Notes: generated by a model not told the origin, from the letters alone. Shown: positions 7,962 through 16,518, counted from the stretch's first letter. The stretch is 64,000 nucleotides of DNA from Rhizobium pisi (GCF_003938655.1 NZ_RJJT01000016.1:1-64000), one strand, 5' to 3'. A program made the numbers and translations.

Positions 7962-8462
7962 TTATGCCTCGCCGACCGTTTCGAAGAGCACGGCTTCCAT
8001 TGCCTTCGTCGCGTCCATGCCGGACCAGACGACGAACTGGAATGCCTGGAAATAGGCCTCGCAAGTGTCAAGCGCGCTGGAAAGCAGCACCTCCACCTGG
8101 CGGTTCGTGGGCTCAGCGCCGCCGGCAAGCAGCAGCGACTGGCGGAAGATGACGACATTTTCCTGGCGCCAGAGGTCGAAATGCCCCATCAGCACCTGCC
8201 CGTTGATCGCCGAAAGCAGCCTGACCACCTCGTTGACCCTGATGTCGGGAACCTTGATGTCGAAGGCGCAGCCGAGATGCAGCGCCTCGAATTCCTCCAT
8301 CCAGGAGAAGGAGACGTGATAGTCCGCCCAGCGGCCCTCGACCGTCATCGCGATCTCGTCCTCGCCGGATCGTTCGAACGACCAGTCGTTGTTGGAGGCA
8401 ACGTACTCGATCATATCGACCGGGTTCGACTGACGCTCGAATTCCAATTCCATCAGGTTCAT
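7962..8462 (-). CDS. YbjN-domain protein
   Basis: 166 residues of the YbjN family: VDMIEYVASNNDWSFER, then a beta-rich core (ISFSWMEEFEALHLGCAF-like), and RLLSAINGQVLMGHFDLW. The fold resembles type III secretion chaperones, and the E. coli member is tied to stress responses. The biochemical role is not established. AAGAAGG precedes the ATG. It is cotranscribed with proC. The minus-strand region upstream (8463-8902) contains no coding gene. Confidence 0.85.
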   Translation of the reverse strand: MNLMELEFERQSNPVDMIEYVASNNDWSFERSGEDEIAMTVEGRWADYHVSFSWMEEFEALHLGCAFDIKVPDIRVNEVVRLLSAINGQVLMGHFDLWRQENVVIFRQSLLLAGGAEPTNRQVEVLLSSALDTCEAYFQAFQFVVWSGMDATKAMEAVLFETVGEA

Positions 8463-8636
8463 GCAGCACCTTCTTGACCGGACGAATGCGACCTAACTTG
8501 GGATACAAACACAAGAAAGACACACGCAAATACCGGAACCACCACTCGGATGATCGTTGAACCGCTGCCAGACTTTAACGCAGATAACCTGCCCGGAGCT
8601 TACCAAGTCGCTTCGAATCATCATTTAAAATCAGTG

Positions 8637-8642
8637 TATAAT
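8637..8642 (+). promoter_or_regulatory. Perfect -10 box for the candidate small RNA
   Basis: TATAAT at 8637-8642 faces right, in a stretch with no rightward gene. The -35 side is weak (TCGAAT at 8613-8618 with an 18-nt spacer), so an activator or another sigma factor may contribute. A start near 8649 is predicted. Confidence 0.5.
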
Positions 8643-8648
8643 GCCCCT

Positions 8649-8795
8649 GCCCACCTGCCAGCCCCCAGAACGGAAAATAGGGCCCACCCTCTGTGGAAAG
8701 CACTTCGAAACTCAATTCAGAAGGGAGAATAAGCGACTCTGCGAATTGGCTTTTTTGGCAGTGTCCACAGGTGGAAAAACTCACCTGAATTTTTT
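8649..8795 (+). ncRNA. Candidate structured small RNA, about 147 nt
   Basis: Between two leftward genes, a rightward unit has a consensus -10, a predicted start near 8649, and a hairpin with T-run at 8768-8795. The 5' segment CCACC-TGCCA (8651-8660) can pair with TGGCA (8756-8760) and GGTGG (8770-8774), closing the RNA end to end. Internal stems CCAC/GTGG (8683-8695) and CAATTC/GAATTG (8713-8748) are possible. The closing stem and the terminator stem share CAGGTGG, so they are mutually exclusive, like an attenuator. No coding sequence is convincing on either strand. I considered 6S RNA, but the arms are too unequal for a clear match. Confidence 0.5.
8768..8795 (+). terminator. Terminator of the candidate small RNA
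   Basis: Stem CAGGTG (8768-8773) / CACCTG (8782-8787) with an 8-nt loop, followed by AA and six T residues. It has terminator form only on the plus strand, yet no plus-strand gene lies upstream for several kilobases. Confidence 0.65.
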
Positions 8796-8801
8796 ATGAA
8801 T

Positions 8802-8835
8802 GATGCGGCATGTGGCAATAAGGCCATGCCGCATC
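8802..8835. repeat. 11-bp perfect inverted repeat
   Basis: GATGCGGCATG (8802-8812) and CATGCCGCATC (8825-8835) are separated by 12 bp and lie directly after the small-RNA terminator. There is no T-run on either side. It may be a transcript-end hairpin for the leftward gene at 8903-9163 or a protein-binding dyad. Confidence 0.55.
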
Positions 8836-8857
8836 TTGCGTCGTATCGGGACTCAAG

Positions 8858-8900
8858 GCATGTCCCGCAAAAATCAGCAGCCGCTTGACGAACGCGACGT
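8858..8900 (+). repeat. Degenerate copy of the GCATGTCGCGCAAAA-type rhizobial repeat
   Basis: The stretch begins GCATGTCCCGCAAAAA and continues with GCAGC and a CGACGT end. It parallels the clear copies at 24855-24899 and 31201-31245, with many mismatches in the right arm. It abuts the stop of the UbiK-like gene. Confidence 0.4.
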
Positions 8901-8902
8901 GT

Positions 8903-9163
8903 TTAGTGGCCTTCGCCGGCAAGCTTTGCCTCGAGCGCCGCGATGCGGGCGGCAAGCGCCTCGTTTTCGTCGCGCGCCTTGATCGCCATCTCGCGCACGG
9001 CTTCGAACTCCTCGCGCTTGACGATGTCCATGCTATTCAGCCAACGCTCGGCCTGGGCGTTGAACGCGGTCTCAATCTCCTTGCGGACGCCCTGGGCGGC
9101 ACCGGCCGCATCGGTCATCAGCTTGGCGAATTCGTCCATGATGCGGTTCGTTCCGGTCGTCAT
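8903..9163 (-). CDS. UbiK/BMFP-domain accessory protein (YqiC family)
   Basis: 86 residues from ATG 9163, which has AAGGGAG about 9 nt upstream. The N-terminal half is amphipathic and helical. The C-terminal half is a coiled coil beginning with DIVKREEFEAVREMA and ending AARIAALEAKL, the pattern of UbiK/YqiC (BMFP domain). In gammaproteobacteria UbiK helps the Ubi complex make ubiquinone under oxygen and binds membrane lipid; that role is inferred here. It is divergent from lgt across about 200 bp. Confidence 0.75.
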   Translation of the reverse strand: MTTGTNRIMDEFAKLMTDAAGAAQGVRKEIETAFNAQAERWLNSMDIVKREEFEAVREMAIKARDENEALAARIAALEAKLAGEGH

Positions 9164-9364
9164 GGCGTTTTTCTCCCTTGGCATGAGGTGAATTCAAGCC
9201 CTTTGGGGCCTTAAGAGTTGAGGTAGGGCTTCGCTGTTGCGGATGCAAGCGCTTTGCGCTGGATCGGCCTTCGGGACCGGCGCGAAAGAGCGATCACGAA
9301 CAATGGACTTGACCGTCCGGGATCGCGGCGGCATGTTCCGCGCAACAAAACAGGTGGGAAAACC

Positions 9365-10213
9365 TTGCCGACAGCAGCCAATCTCCTTGCCATCATGCCT
9401 TTTCCGGATATCGATCCGATCGCCTTTTCGATCGGTCCGCTGGCGATTCACTGGTACGGTCTGGCTTATGTCGCCGGCATCCTGCTCGGCTGGGCCTATG
9501 CGCGCCGCATTGCCGCCAATGACAGTCTCTGGCCCGGCAATGCCTCGCCGATATCGAGGACGCAGCTCGACGATTTCATCGTCTGGGCAGCCCTCGGCGT
9601 CGTCCTCGGCGGCCGTCTCGGCTATATTTTCTTCTATGACCTCTCCGCTGTTCTGCACAACCCCATCCGCGCGGTCGAGATCTGGAACGGCGGTATGTCC
9701 TTCCATGGCGGCCTGACCGGCACGACGATCGCCATGATCATCTTTGCCCGCCGCAATGCCATTCCGATCTGGAGCCTGTTCGACATCGTCGCCGCCGTCG
9801 TTCCCTTCGGCCTCTTCTTCGGCCGCATCGCCAATTTCATCAATGGCGAGCTCTGGGGCCGTCTGACCGACGTGTCCTGGGCCGTGGTCTTCCCGACCGG
9901 CGGGCCCTTCGCCCGTCATCCAAGCCAGCTTTACGAGGCCGGCCTCGAAGGCATCGTTCTGCTGCTGGTGCTGGCTGCTCTCGTCTATGGCATGCGCGCG
10001 CTGAAAAGCCCGGGCTTCGTCACCGGCGTCTTCGTCTGCGGCTATGCGCTGTCGCGCATCTTCGTCGAATTCTTCCGCGAACCCGACGCCCAGCTCGGCT
10101 ATCTCCTCGGCACGAACTGGCTGACCATGGGCATGGTGCTCTCCTCCCCGATGATCCTGCTCGGCCTCTGGGCGATGCTGCGAGCCCGCCGCCAGGCTGC
10201 GCTGCAGCTCTGA
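9365..10213 (+). CDS. lgt: Prolipoprotein diacylglyceryl transferase
   Basis: 282 residues, a seven-helix inner-membrane enzyme that moves diacylglycerol from phosphatidylglycerol to the lipobox cysteine of prolipoproteins. HGGLTG (about 114-119) and the Lgt signature [14 protein letters not shown] (about 153-166) are present. I prefer TTG 9365 because AGGTGGG lies 6 nt upstream; ATG 9395 (MPFPDIDP) has no ribosome site but would still include the conserved PFPDIDP start. It is followed after 18 bp by the COG1565 methyltransferase gene and probably cotranscribed with it. Confidence 0.93.
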   Translation: MPTAANLLAIMPFPDIDPIAFSIGPLAIHWYGLAYVAGILLGWAYARRIAANDSLWPGNASPISRTQLDDFIVWAALGVVLGGRLGYIFFYDLSAVLHNPIRAVEIWNGGMSFHGGLTGTTIAMIIFARRNAIPIWSLFDIVAAVVPFGLFFGRIANFINGELWGRLTDVSWAVVFPTGGPFARHPSQLYEAGLEGIVLLLVLAALVYGMRALKSPGFVTGVFVCGYALSRIFVEFFREPDAQLGYLLGTNWLTMGMVLSSPMILLGLWAMLRARRQAALQL

Positions 10214-10231
10214 AACGGCAGGACGCGCGAC

Positions 10232-11332
10232 ATGACCACTGCTTTAGGCGAAAAGATCAAGGCGATCATCCAGGCCAACGGCCCGATCAGCGTCACCGAT
10301 TATTTCTCGCTCTGCCTCGCCGATCCCGAACACGGCTATTACCGCACCCGTGAGCCCTTCGGCCGCGCCGGCGATTTCGTCACCGCGCCGGAGGTCAGCC
10401 AGATTTTCGGCGAGATGATCGGCGTCTTCATCGTCCATGCCTGGCAGCGGCACGGCACGCCTGACGGCGTGCGCCTCGTCGAGATCGGTCCGGGCCGCGG
10501 GACCATGATGGCTGACATGCTGCGCGTCATCTCCCGCATCGCCCCGCCGCTTTTCGACGCCATGACCGTGCATCTCGTCGAAACCAGCGAACGCCTGCGC
10601 GATGTCCAGAACCAGACGCTTGAGGCTTTCGGCGACAAGATCGCCTGGCACAATGGTTTCGATGAAATACCATCAGGCTTCACGCTGATTGCCGCCAACG
10701 AGCTGTTCGACGCGATCCCGATCCGCCAGTTCGTCCGCACGCAGACGGGCTTTCGCGAGCGCATGGTCGGGCTCGATGCCGATGGCGAGCTGACCTTTGC
10801 CGCCGGCGTCGCCGGCCTCGATCCCGTGCTTCTCCCGGAACCGGTGCAGAACCTGCCGCTCGGCACGCTCTTTGAGATCTCGCCCGCCCGCCAGGCGGTG
10901 ATGATCGCGATCTGCGAGCGGCTGCGCGCCTTCGGCGGCACAGCGCTCGCCATCGACTACGGCCATCTCGTTACCGGTTTCGGCGATACGCTGCAGGCCG
11001 TGCGCATGCATGAATTCGACCCGCCGCTCGCCCATCCAGGCGAAGCCGACCTGACGAGCCATGTTGACTTCCAGCAGCTTGCCGAAACGGCGCTCGCAGC
11101 CGGCCTTCACCTGAATGGCGCCCTGCATCAGGGCGACTTCCTGACCGGCCTTGGCATCCTCGAACGCGCAGCCGCCCTCGGCCGCGACCGCGAGCCGCAG
11201 ACCCAGCAGGTCATCCAGACCGCGGTCGACAGGCTCGCCGGCGCCGGCGAAGGCCGGATGGGCGAGCTCTTCAAGGTCATGGCCGTCTCCCACCCCGCCG
11301 TCGATCTCATGCCCTTTCGTCCGGTGGATTGA
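10232..11332 (+). CDS. SAM-dependent methyltransferase, COG1565/MidA (NDUFAF7-like) family
   Basis: 366 residues. YFSLCLADPEHGYY and REPFGRAGDFVTAPEVSQ at the N-terminus, VEIGPGRGTMMADML (SAM site, GPGRG near 86-90), IAANELFDAIPIRQF and the C-terminal DFLTGLGILERA all match the MidA/NDUFAF7 family. The mitochondrial member methylates an arginine of a complex I subunit during assembly. A matching role in NADH dehydrogenase assembly is plausible but not shown for bacteria from this sequence. It sits in the lgt run and is followed by pgeF. Confidence 0.9.
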   Translation: MTTALGEKIKAIIQANGPISVTDYFSLCLADPEHGYYRTREPFGRAGDFVTAPEVSQIFGEMIGVFIVHAWQRHGTPDGVRLVEIGPGRGTMMADMLRVISRIAPPLFDAMTVHLVETSERLRDVQNQTLEAFGDKIAWHNGFDEIPSGFTLIAANELFDAIPIRQFVRTQTGFRERMVGLDADGELTFAAGVAGLDPVLLPEPVQNLPLGTLFEISPARQAVMIAICERLRAFGGTALAIDYGHLVTGFGDTLQAVRMHEFDPPLAHPGEADLTSHVDFQQLAETALAAGLHLNGALHQGDFLTGLGILERAAALGRDREPQTQQVIQTAVDRLAGAGEGRMGELFKVMAVSHPAVDLMPFRPVD

Positions 11333-11444
11333 CAGGGCGCACGCGGCTGGGCCAACATCCCGCGCGAAACAGGAACTTGAAGCGCGCCGCATGGGCGATG
11401 CGCTTGGGAACATGATAACCCCTTCGAAAACTCCGGAATCCCAG

Positions 11445-12239
11445 ATGCAGCACGCGGCCTCTCCAGCACCGATCGAAAGCGCGCTGCTGAACGAAGTGAC
11501 GGACAACGCCATCCGCCACGGTTATTTCACCCGGGCCGGCGGCGTTTCCAAAGGCATCTATCGTGGCCTCAATGTCGGCCTCAGTTCCAGCGACGAGCGT
11601 GAAAATATCATCGAAAACCGCCGCCGCGTCGCCGCCTGGTTCGGCCTGCCGCTCGAGCGGCTGGCAACCGTACATCAGGTCCACTCGCCCGATGTCGTGA
11701 CCGTCGGCGCCGATTACGACGGCGCCCGCCCGGATGCGGATGCAATGGTGACGGCGGTGCCCGGCATTGCGCTCGGCGTGCTCGCCGCCGATTGCGGGCC
11801 GATCCTTTTTGCCGATCCGGACAACCGCGTCATCGGCGCTGCCCATGCGGGCTGGAAGGGCGCGCTGACCGGCATCATCGAAAACACCGTCGCCGCCATG
11901 GAAGCCCTGGGTGCCGACCGCGACAACATCGTCGCTTGCCTCGGCCCCTCGATCAGCCAGGCAAGCTATGAGGTCGGCCCGGAATTCGTCGATCGTTTCA
12001 TCACCGAAAACCCGGATTACGAGCGCTTCTTCCTGCCTTCCGCAACGCCCCGCCACGCCATGTTCGATCTGCCGGCGCTGACCGTCGAGCGGCTGACCCG
12101 GGCCGGCGTGCGCGCCGAGAGCCTCGGCCTCTGCACCTATCCGGATAGCGAGCGTTTCTTTTCCTATCGCAGGACGACACATCTCAAGGAGGCGGACTAC
12201 GGCCGCCAGATTTCAGCAATATCAATCAGGGAGAATTGA
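11445..12239 (+). CDS. pgeF: Peptidoglycan editing factor PgeF / YfiH multicopper-oxidase-like protein
   Basis: About 264 residues of the YfiH (DUF152) family. The zinc ligands appear in VHQVHSPDVV, LAADCGPILFAD and AAHAGWKGAL, and CLGPSISQASYEVG follows. E. coli PgeF removes wrongly incorporated amino acids (L-Ser in place of L-Ala) from peptidoglycan precursors; older annotations say laccase or polyphenol oxidase. The start is uncertain: ATG 11445, 11412 and 11391 are all in frame without a strong ribosome site. The stop overlaps the spacer to the M24 gene by only a few bases, which indicates an operon. Confidence 0.85.
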   Translation: MQHAASPAPIESALLNEVTDNAIRHGYFTRAGGVSKGIYRGLNVGLSSSDERENIIENRRRVAAWFGLPLERLATVHQVHSPDVVTVGADYDGARPDADAMVTAVPGIALGVLAADCGPILFADPDNRVIGAAHAGWKGALTGIIENTVAAMEALGADRDNIVACLGPSISQASYEVGPEFVDRFITENPDYERFFLPSATPRHAMFDLPALTVERLTRAGVRAESLGLCTYPDSERFFSYRRTTHLKEADYGRQISAISIREN

Positions 12240-12244
12240 GCAGA

Positions 12245-13396
12245 ATGGCACTGCACTTCGAAAAGGCCGAGTTCGCAAGCCGGCTTGCGCGCCTCACCGA
12301 AAAGATGAAGGAAGAAAAACTCGACGCCCTGCTGCTCTTCGCTCAGGAAAGCATGTATTGGCTGACAGGCTACGACACCTTCGGCTACTGCTTCTTCCAG
12401 ACGCTGATCGTCAAGAGCGACGGCACCATGGCGTTGCTCACCCGCTCGGCCGATCTTCGCCAGGCCAAGCACACCTCGATCCTCGAGGACATTCACGTCT
12501 GGGTCGACAGGGTCAATGCCGATCCGACGCTCGACCTGAAGAACCTGCTGGTCGAGATGGACCTGCTCGGCGCCCGCATCGGCGTCGAATATGATACGCA
12601 CGGCATGACCGGCCGTGTCGCCCGCCTGCTTGACGCGCAGCTGGCCACCTTCGGCCAGATCGTCGACGCGTCCTATCTCGTCAGCCGCCTGCGCCTCGTC
12701 AAAAGCCCGACGGAGGTCGCCTATGTCGAGCGCGCCGCCGTTCTCGCCGACGATGCGCTCGATGCCGCGATCCGGCTGACCAAGCCCGGCGCCGACGAGG
12801 CCGATATCCTCGCCGCCATGCAGGGCGCGATCTTTTCCGGCGGCGGCGACTATCCCGCCAACGAGATGATCATCGGCTCCAGCGCCGACGCCCTGCTCTG
12901 CCGCTACAAGGCCGGCCGCCGCAAGCTCGACGCCAACGACCAGCTGACGCTCGAATGGGCCGGCACTTACGCGCATTATCATGCCGCCATGATGCGCACG
13001 ATCGTCATCGGCGAACCGATGCAGCGCCACCGCGAGCTCTACAACGCCTGCCGCGAGACGATCGAGGCGATCGAGACCGTGCTGAAGCCTGGCCATACCT
13101 TCGGCGATGTCTTCGACATGCACGCCCGGATCATGGACGACCGCGGCCTTGCCCGCCACCGGCTGAATGCCTGCGGCTACTCGCTCGGCGCCCGCTTCTC
13201 TCCCTCCTGGATGGAGCACCAGATGTTCCATGTCGGCAACCCGCAGCCGATCGAGCCGAATATGTCGCTCTTCGTGCACATGATCATCGCCGACTCCGAT
13301 ACGGGCACGGCGATGACGCTCGGCCAGACCTATCTGACGACACCGGATGCGCCGCGGACTCTTTCGCGCCACTCTCTCGATTTCATCGGCCTCTAA
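12245..13396 (+). CDS. M24 'pita-bread' family protein with degenerate metal site
   Basis: 383 residues from ATG 12245 (GGGAGA upstream), 5 bp after pgeF. An N-terminal creatinase-like domain (ALLLFAQESMYWLTGYDTFGY) leads to a C-terminal M24 fold. The five metal ligands of active aminopeptidase P do not appear. The first Asp region reads LEWAG, the second Asp region AAMMRT, the His region CGYSLGARF, and the two Glu regions FVHMI and LGQTY. This fits metal-free relatives such as creatinase or the ectoine hydrolase DoeA/EutD, which cleave C-N bonds without metal. Annotation as Xaa-Pro peptidase is therefore likely wrong; the true substrate is unknown. Confidence 0.8.
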   Translation: MALHFEKAEFASRLARLTEKMKEEKLDALLLFAQESMYWLTGYDTFGYCFFQTLIVKSDGTMALLTRSADLRQAKHTSILEDIHVWVDRVNADPTLDLKNLLVEMDLLGARIGVEYDTHGMTGRVARLLDAQLATFGQIVDASYLVSRLRLVKSPTEVAYVERAAVLADDALDAAIRLTKPGADEADILAAMQGAIFSGGGDYPANEMIIGSSADALLCRYKAGRRKLDANDQLTLEWAGTYAHYHAAMMRTIVIGEPMQRHRELYNACRETIEAIETVLKPGHTFGDVFDMHARIMDDRGLARHRLNACGYSLGARFSPSWMEHQMFHVGNPQPIEPNMSLFVHMIIADSDTGTAMTLGQTYLTTPDAPRTLSRHSLDFIGL

Positions 13397-13399
13397 TGG

Positions 13400-13467
13400 C
13401 CGGAATTGACCGGTGAGAATCCGGAATTGACAGAAGACCATCCCCGCCCGCATAAATTCGGGCGGGG
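13400..13467 (+). promoter_or_regulatory. Tandem direct repeat and GC-rich hairpin before the lipoprotein gene
   Basis: CCGGAATTGAC occurs at 13400-13410 and again at 13421-13431, exactly 21 bp apart (two helical turns). A strong stem follows, CCCCGCCCG (13442-13450) / CGGGCGGGG (13459-13467), without a T-run. The stem may end the M24 transcript. The direct repeat is a candidate activator site. Confidence 0.4.
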
Positions 13468-13498
13468 CTGACGCGATTGTGGGAAGGACGGACAAGGG

Positions 13499-14308
13499 AT
13501 GACGCGAGCTGCGATTGTGCCCACGCTCCTGGTCGTCACGGCTCTGCTGACCGCCTGCAATACCACCGATGCGCTGACGCCGCAGGTCGATATCGGCGAT
13601 TCCTCCGACGCTACGCCGTCGAGCCCGGTGACACAGAGCGAAGCCGAGCGTCTGGCCGGCACACGCCAGCAGGTCTTCGCCGGAAGCCCGCAGCAGGGCG
13701 GTTACCACCCAGCCTATGATCAGTCGCAACGGGCCTATCGGCAAGGTTCCGGCGCGCCTCCGACGACGATGCAGGCACAGGCCGACGTCCTGTCGAGGAA
13801 TGGCTCCTCGCCTGCCGCCTCCGCCCCGATCGAGGGACAGTCGCTGCCGCCGCCGGCCACTGGCGGCGAGGCTGCGCAGCAGGCCGAAGTGCAGCAACCG
13901 CAACAGACCGCTGCCCTCAATGCCGGCCCCTCCTCTGCCCGCGGCAATACCGTGCGCTTCCTGCCGATCATCGGCGCGCCGGTGCAGGCGGTAACGCCGC
14001 TCTCGCGCCAGCTCGGCGCCGAGGCGCGCGCACACGGCCTCTCCATCAAGAGCTCGAACGATGCGAGCAGCGACTACATCCTCAAGGGCTATCTCTCCGC
14101 CTTCAGCGACGACGGCAAGGTGACCGTCGTCTATGTCTGGGACATTCTCGACAGCGGCGGTGGCCGCCTGCATCGCATCCAGGGGCAGGAAAGCGTACCG
14201 GCAGCCGCGGCCGATCCTTGGGCCGGCGTTCCGGCTTCGGTGATGCAGCAGATCGGCTCGAAGACCATCGCGGAATTCTCCTCCTGGCGGCAGACTCAAG
14301 GCGGTTAG
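13499..14308 (+). CDS. Putative outer-membrane or periplasmic lipoprotein
   Basis: 269 residues. The signal peptide ends in a lipobox LLTAC, with the lipidated Cys at 20. A long low-complexity region rich in Gln, Ser, Ala and Pro (about 40-150) acts as a linker. A compact C-terminal domain (about 155-269) with VRFLPIIGAPVQAVTPLS, DYILKGYLSAFSDDGKVTVVYVWDI and a final AEFSSWRQ resembles conserved rhizobial lipoproteins of unknown role. It is monocistronic, between M24 and prs. Its maturation would need the lgt gene of this window. Confidence 0.85.
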   Translation: MTRAAIVPTLLVVTALLTACNTTDALTPQVDIGDSSDATPSSPVTQSEAERLAGTRQQVFAGSPQQGGYHPAYDQSQRAYRQGSGAPPTTMQAQADVLSRNGSSPAASAPIEGQSLPPPATGGEAAQQAEVQQPQQTAALNAGPSSARGNTVRFLPIIGAPVQAVTPLSRQLGAEARAHGLSIKSSNDASSDYILKGYLSAFSDDGKVTVVYVWDILDSGGGRLHRIQGQESVPAAAADPWAGVPASVMQQIGSKTIAEFSSWRQTQGG

Positions 14309-14351
14309 TCACAAACTTTTTGCAAATATGGAACTCTGTGGCGCGTTTGCC

Positions 14352-14379
14352 CTTGCATTCACGGGGAAGCTGACTAATA
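14352..14379 (+). promoter_or_regulatory. Promoter of prs
   Basis: CTTGCA (14352-14357) and CTAATA (14374-14379) with a 16-nt spacer resemble the housekeeping pattern described for R. etli (CTTGAC and CTATAT). The prs start codon lies 34 bp downstream. Confidence 0.55.
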
Positions 14380-14413
14380 AGCGCGGCTATCAGCGCATAA
14401 CAGGCGGACCAAA

Positions 14414-15346
14414 ATGAAGGTTTTCGCAGGCAATTCGAACCGGCAACTTGCCGAAGCGATCTGCAACTATCTCAATGTTCCCTTGGGGAGAGCCAGTGTC
14501 CGAAGGTTTGCCGATCAGGAAATCTTCGTGGAAATCCAGGAAAATGTGCGCGGTGAGGACGTTTTCCTCGTACAGCCGACCGCCTTTCCGGCCAACGACC
14601 ATCTGATGGAATTGCTGATCATGATCGACGCGATGCGTCGTTCATCAGCCCGCCGCATCACGGCCGTCCTTCCCTATTTCGGTTATGCCCGTCAGGACCG
14701 CCGTGCCTCCGGCCGCACGCCGATCTCCGCCAAGCTGGTCGCAAACCTCATTACCGAAGCCGGCGCCGACCGCGTCATGACGCTCGATCTCCACGCCGGT
14801 CAGATCCAGGGCTTCTTCGATATACCCACCGACAACCTCTTCGCCCTGCCCGTGCTGACGCGCGACATCAAGAGCCACTATGACCTCAGCAACGTCGTGG
14901 TCGTCTCGCCTGACGTCGGCGGTGTGGTTCGCGCCCGCGCGCTTGCCAAACGGCTGGACTGTCTTTTGGCCATCGTCGACAAGCGTCGCGATCGGCCAGG
15001 TGAATCCGAAGTCATGAACATTATCGGCGACATCGCCGGCAAGGACTGCCTGCTGATCGACGACATCGTCGATTCCGGCGGCACGCTTTGCAACGCTGCC
15101 GACGCGATGCTCGCCAAGGGCGCCGCCAGCGTCACCGCCTATATCACGCACGGCGTTCTCTCCGGCGGCGCGGTCACCCGCGTCACCTCCTCGAAGCTGC
15201 GCGAACTCGTCATCACGGATTCCATCCAGCCGACCACGGCCGTGCTCTCGGCACATAATATCCGCATCGTGACGACCGCACCGCTGATCGGCGAAGCCAT
15301 CAGCCGCACGGCCCAGGAAGAATCCGTCTCCAGCCTTTTTGATTGA
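14414..15346 (+). CDS. prs: Ribose-phosphate pyrophosphokinase (PRPP synthetase)
   Basis: 310 residues, the class I length. It makes PRPP from ribose 5-phosphate and ATP for nucleotide, His, Trp and NAD synthesis. [13 protein letters not shown] opens the chain. [18 protein letters not shown] is the conserved divalent-cation and ribose region, [11 protein letters not shown] follows, and the PRPP loop [12 protein letters not shown] is near residue 215-225. Monocistronic, with its own promoter and about 100 bp of untranscribed space after the lipoprotein gene. The product feeds apt further along the window. Confidence 0.96.
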   Translation: MKVFAGNSNRQLAEAICNYLNVPLGRASVRRFADQEIFVEIQENVRGEDVFLVQPTAFPANDHLMELLIMIDAMRRSSARRITAVLPYFGYARQDRRASGRTPISAKLVANLITEAGADRVMTLDLHAGQIQGFFDIPTDNLFALPVLTRDIKSHYDLSNVVVVSPDVGGVVRARALAKRLDCLLAIVDKRRDRPGESEVMNIIGDIAGKDCLLIDDIVDSGGTLCNAADAMLAKGAASVTAYITHGVLSGGAVTRVTSSKLRELVITDSIQPTTAVLSAHNIRIVTTAPLIGEAISRTAQEESVSSLFD

Positions 15347-15400
15347 GAGGCAGGCTCCGCCGCGTGAATTGCCACGGCGGAGAAACACTTGGCTCGCCGC

Positions 15401-16429
15401 TCAGCGATCGAGAGCCGTCTTCTGCTGCCGATCGACGAGATTGTCGATAAACCAGTTCGGATAGACCGGCGCGGGCTCGGTCGCCGCATCGAGCGCTGCA
15501 AGTTCGCCTTCATCCAGCATCAACCCCGCCGCGCCGAGATTATCGGCCAGTTGATGCGGCTTCGAGGCGCCGAGGAGCACGCTGGAGACCGCTTTTTTTG
15601 CAAGCAGCCAGGCGATCGCCACCTGGGCGACGCTCGCCCCGTGCGCGGCAGCGATCACCCGCATGCGCTCGACCAGCGCGAAACCCCGTTCCTTGTCGAA
15701 GGGCAGAATATCGAAGCCGGAATAGCGGTTTTCGGGATCGCCAAGCGTTTCGCGCGTGTATTTGCCGGAGAGAAAGCCGGAGGCAAGAGGGCTCCAGACC
15801 GTGAGTCCAAGGCCATAGCGCTGCATCATCGGAAGAATGTCGCGCTCGACATCGCGGCCGAGCAGCGAATAATGCATCTGCCCGTGTGTGAAGGGCGCCA
15901 GCCCGTTCGCCTTCTGGATTTCCAGCGCTGCCGCGACCTTCCAGGCCGACCAGTTGGAAAAGCCGATATAACGGACCTTGCCCGAGCGCACGACGGCGTC
16001 GAGTGCCGACAGCGTCTCCTCCAGCGGCGTGAACGGGTCTTCCTTGTGAACGATATAGACGTCGATCCAATCCGTTCCGAGCCGTTTCAGGCTTTCTTCG
16101 ACCGACCAGAGGATATGGCGGCGGGAGAGCCCGGCCTGGCCGAGCGGCGTGCCGGTGCGGAAGCCGACCTTCGTGGCGATCACCACTTCGCTGCGCCGCG
16201 CCTTCAGCACTTGCCCGAGGATCGCTTCCGACTGGCCTGAGGCATAGGCATCCGCCGTATCGAAGAAGTTGACGCCGGCGTCGAGCGCCTGCCCGACGAG
16301 CGCGTCGGCGACATCGGCCTCGGTCTTGTAGATCGAGCCCATGCTGCGGTCGCCCGATGTGAAGGTCATCGCGCCGAAGGCAAGCCTGGAAACGGCAAGG
16401 CCGGTTCTGCCGAGAGTGGTATACTGCAT
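15401..16429 (-). CDS. Aldo/keto reductase
   Basis: 342 residues from ATG 16429 (GGATGGAG upstream). An NADPH-dependent TIM-barrel oxidoreductase: MQYTTLGRTGLAVSRLAFG, the catalytic Asp/Tyr in FFDTADAYASGQSE, Lys in VIATKVG, His in YIVHKED, and the cofactor site SSVLLGASKPHQL. This form resembles the large AKR group often annotated as 'general stress' or YajO-like. The gene is divergent from a LysR-type regulator, which probably controls it. The substrate is unknown. Confidence 0.93.
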   Translation of the reverse strand: MQYTTLGRTGLAVSRLAFGAMTFTSGDRSMGSIYKTEADVADALVGQALDAGVNFFDTADAYASGQSEAILGQVLKARRSEVVIATKVGFRTGTPLGQAGLSRRHILWSVEESLKRLGTDWIDVYIVHKEDPFTPLEETLSALDAVVRSGKVRYIGFSNWSAWKVAAALEIQKANGLAPFTHGQMHYSLLGRDVERDILPMMQRYGLGLTVWSPLASGFLSGKYTRETLGDPENRYSGFDILPFDKERGFALVERMRVIAAAHGASVAQVAIAWLLAKKAVSSVLLGASKPHQLADNLGAAGLMLDEGELAALDAATEPAPVYPNWFIDNLVDRQQKTALDR

Positions 16430-16518
16430 GTCAGTCTCCATCCGTTGGATTGTTGTGATCGGATGGAGGGACAATGCCTGAAAGCATTATTGCGAAAAAC
16501 CCACTAGGGCGATAAGCC

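Noticed and set aside
8550-8784. Short open frames on both strands in the 8463-8902 gap
   Set aside because: Neither has a ribosome site, conserved motif or normal composition; the region fits a structured RNA better.
8649-8795. Identity of the small RNA as 6S RNA
   Set aside because: Length is about right, but the two sides of the central region are very unequal and I cannot fit the long bulged hairpin, so I left the family open.
12197-14299. A 700-codon minus-strand open frame
   Set aside because: It is the antisense of the M24 and lipoprotein genes, with no motif and biased low-complexity composition.
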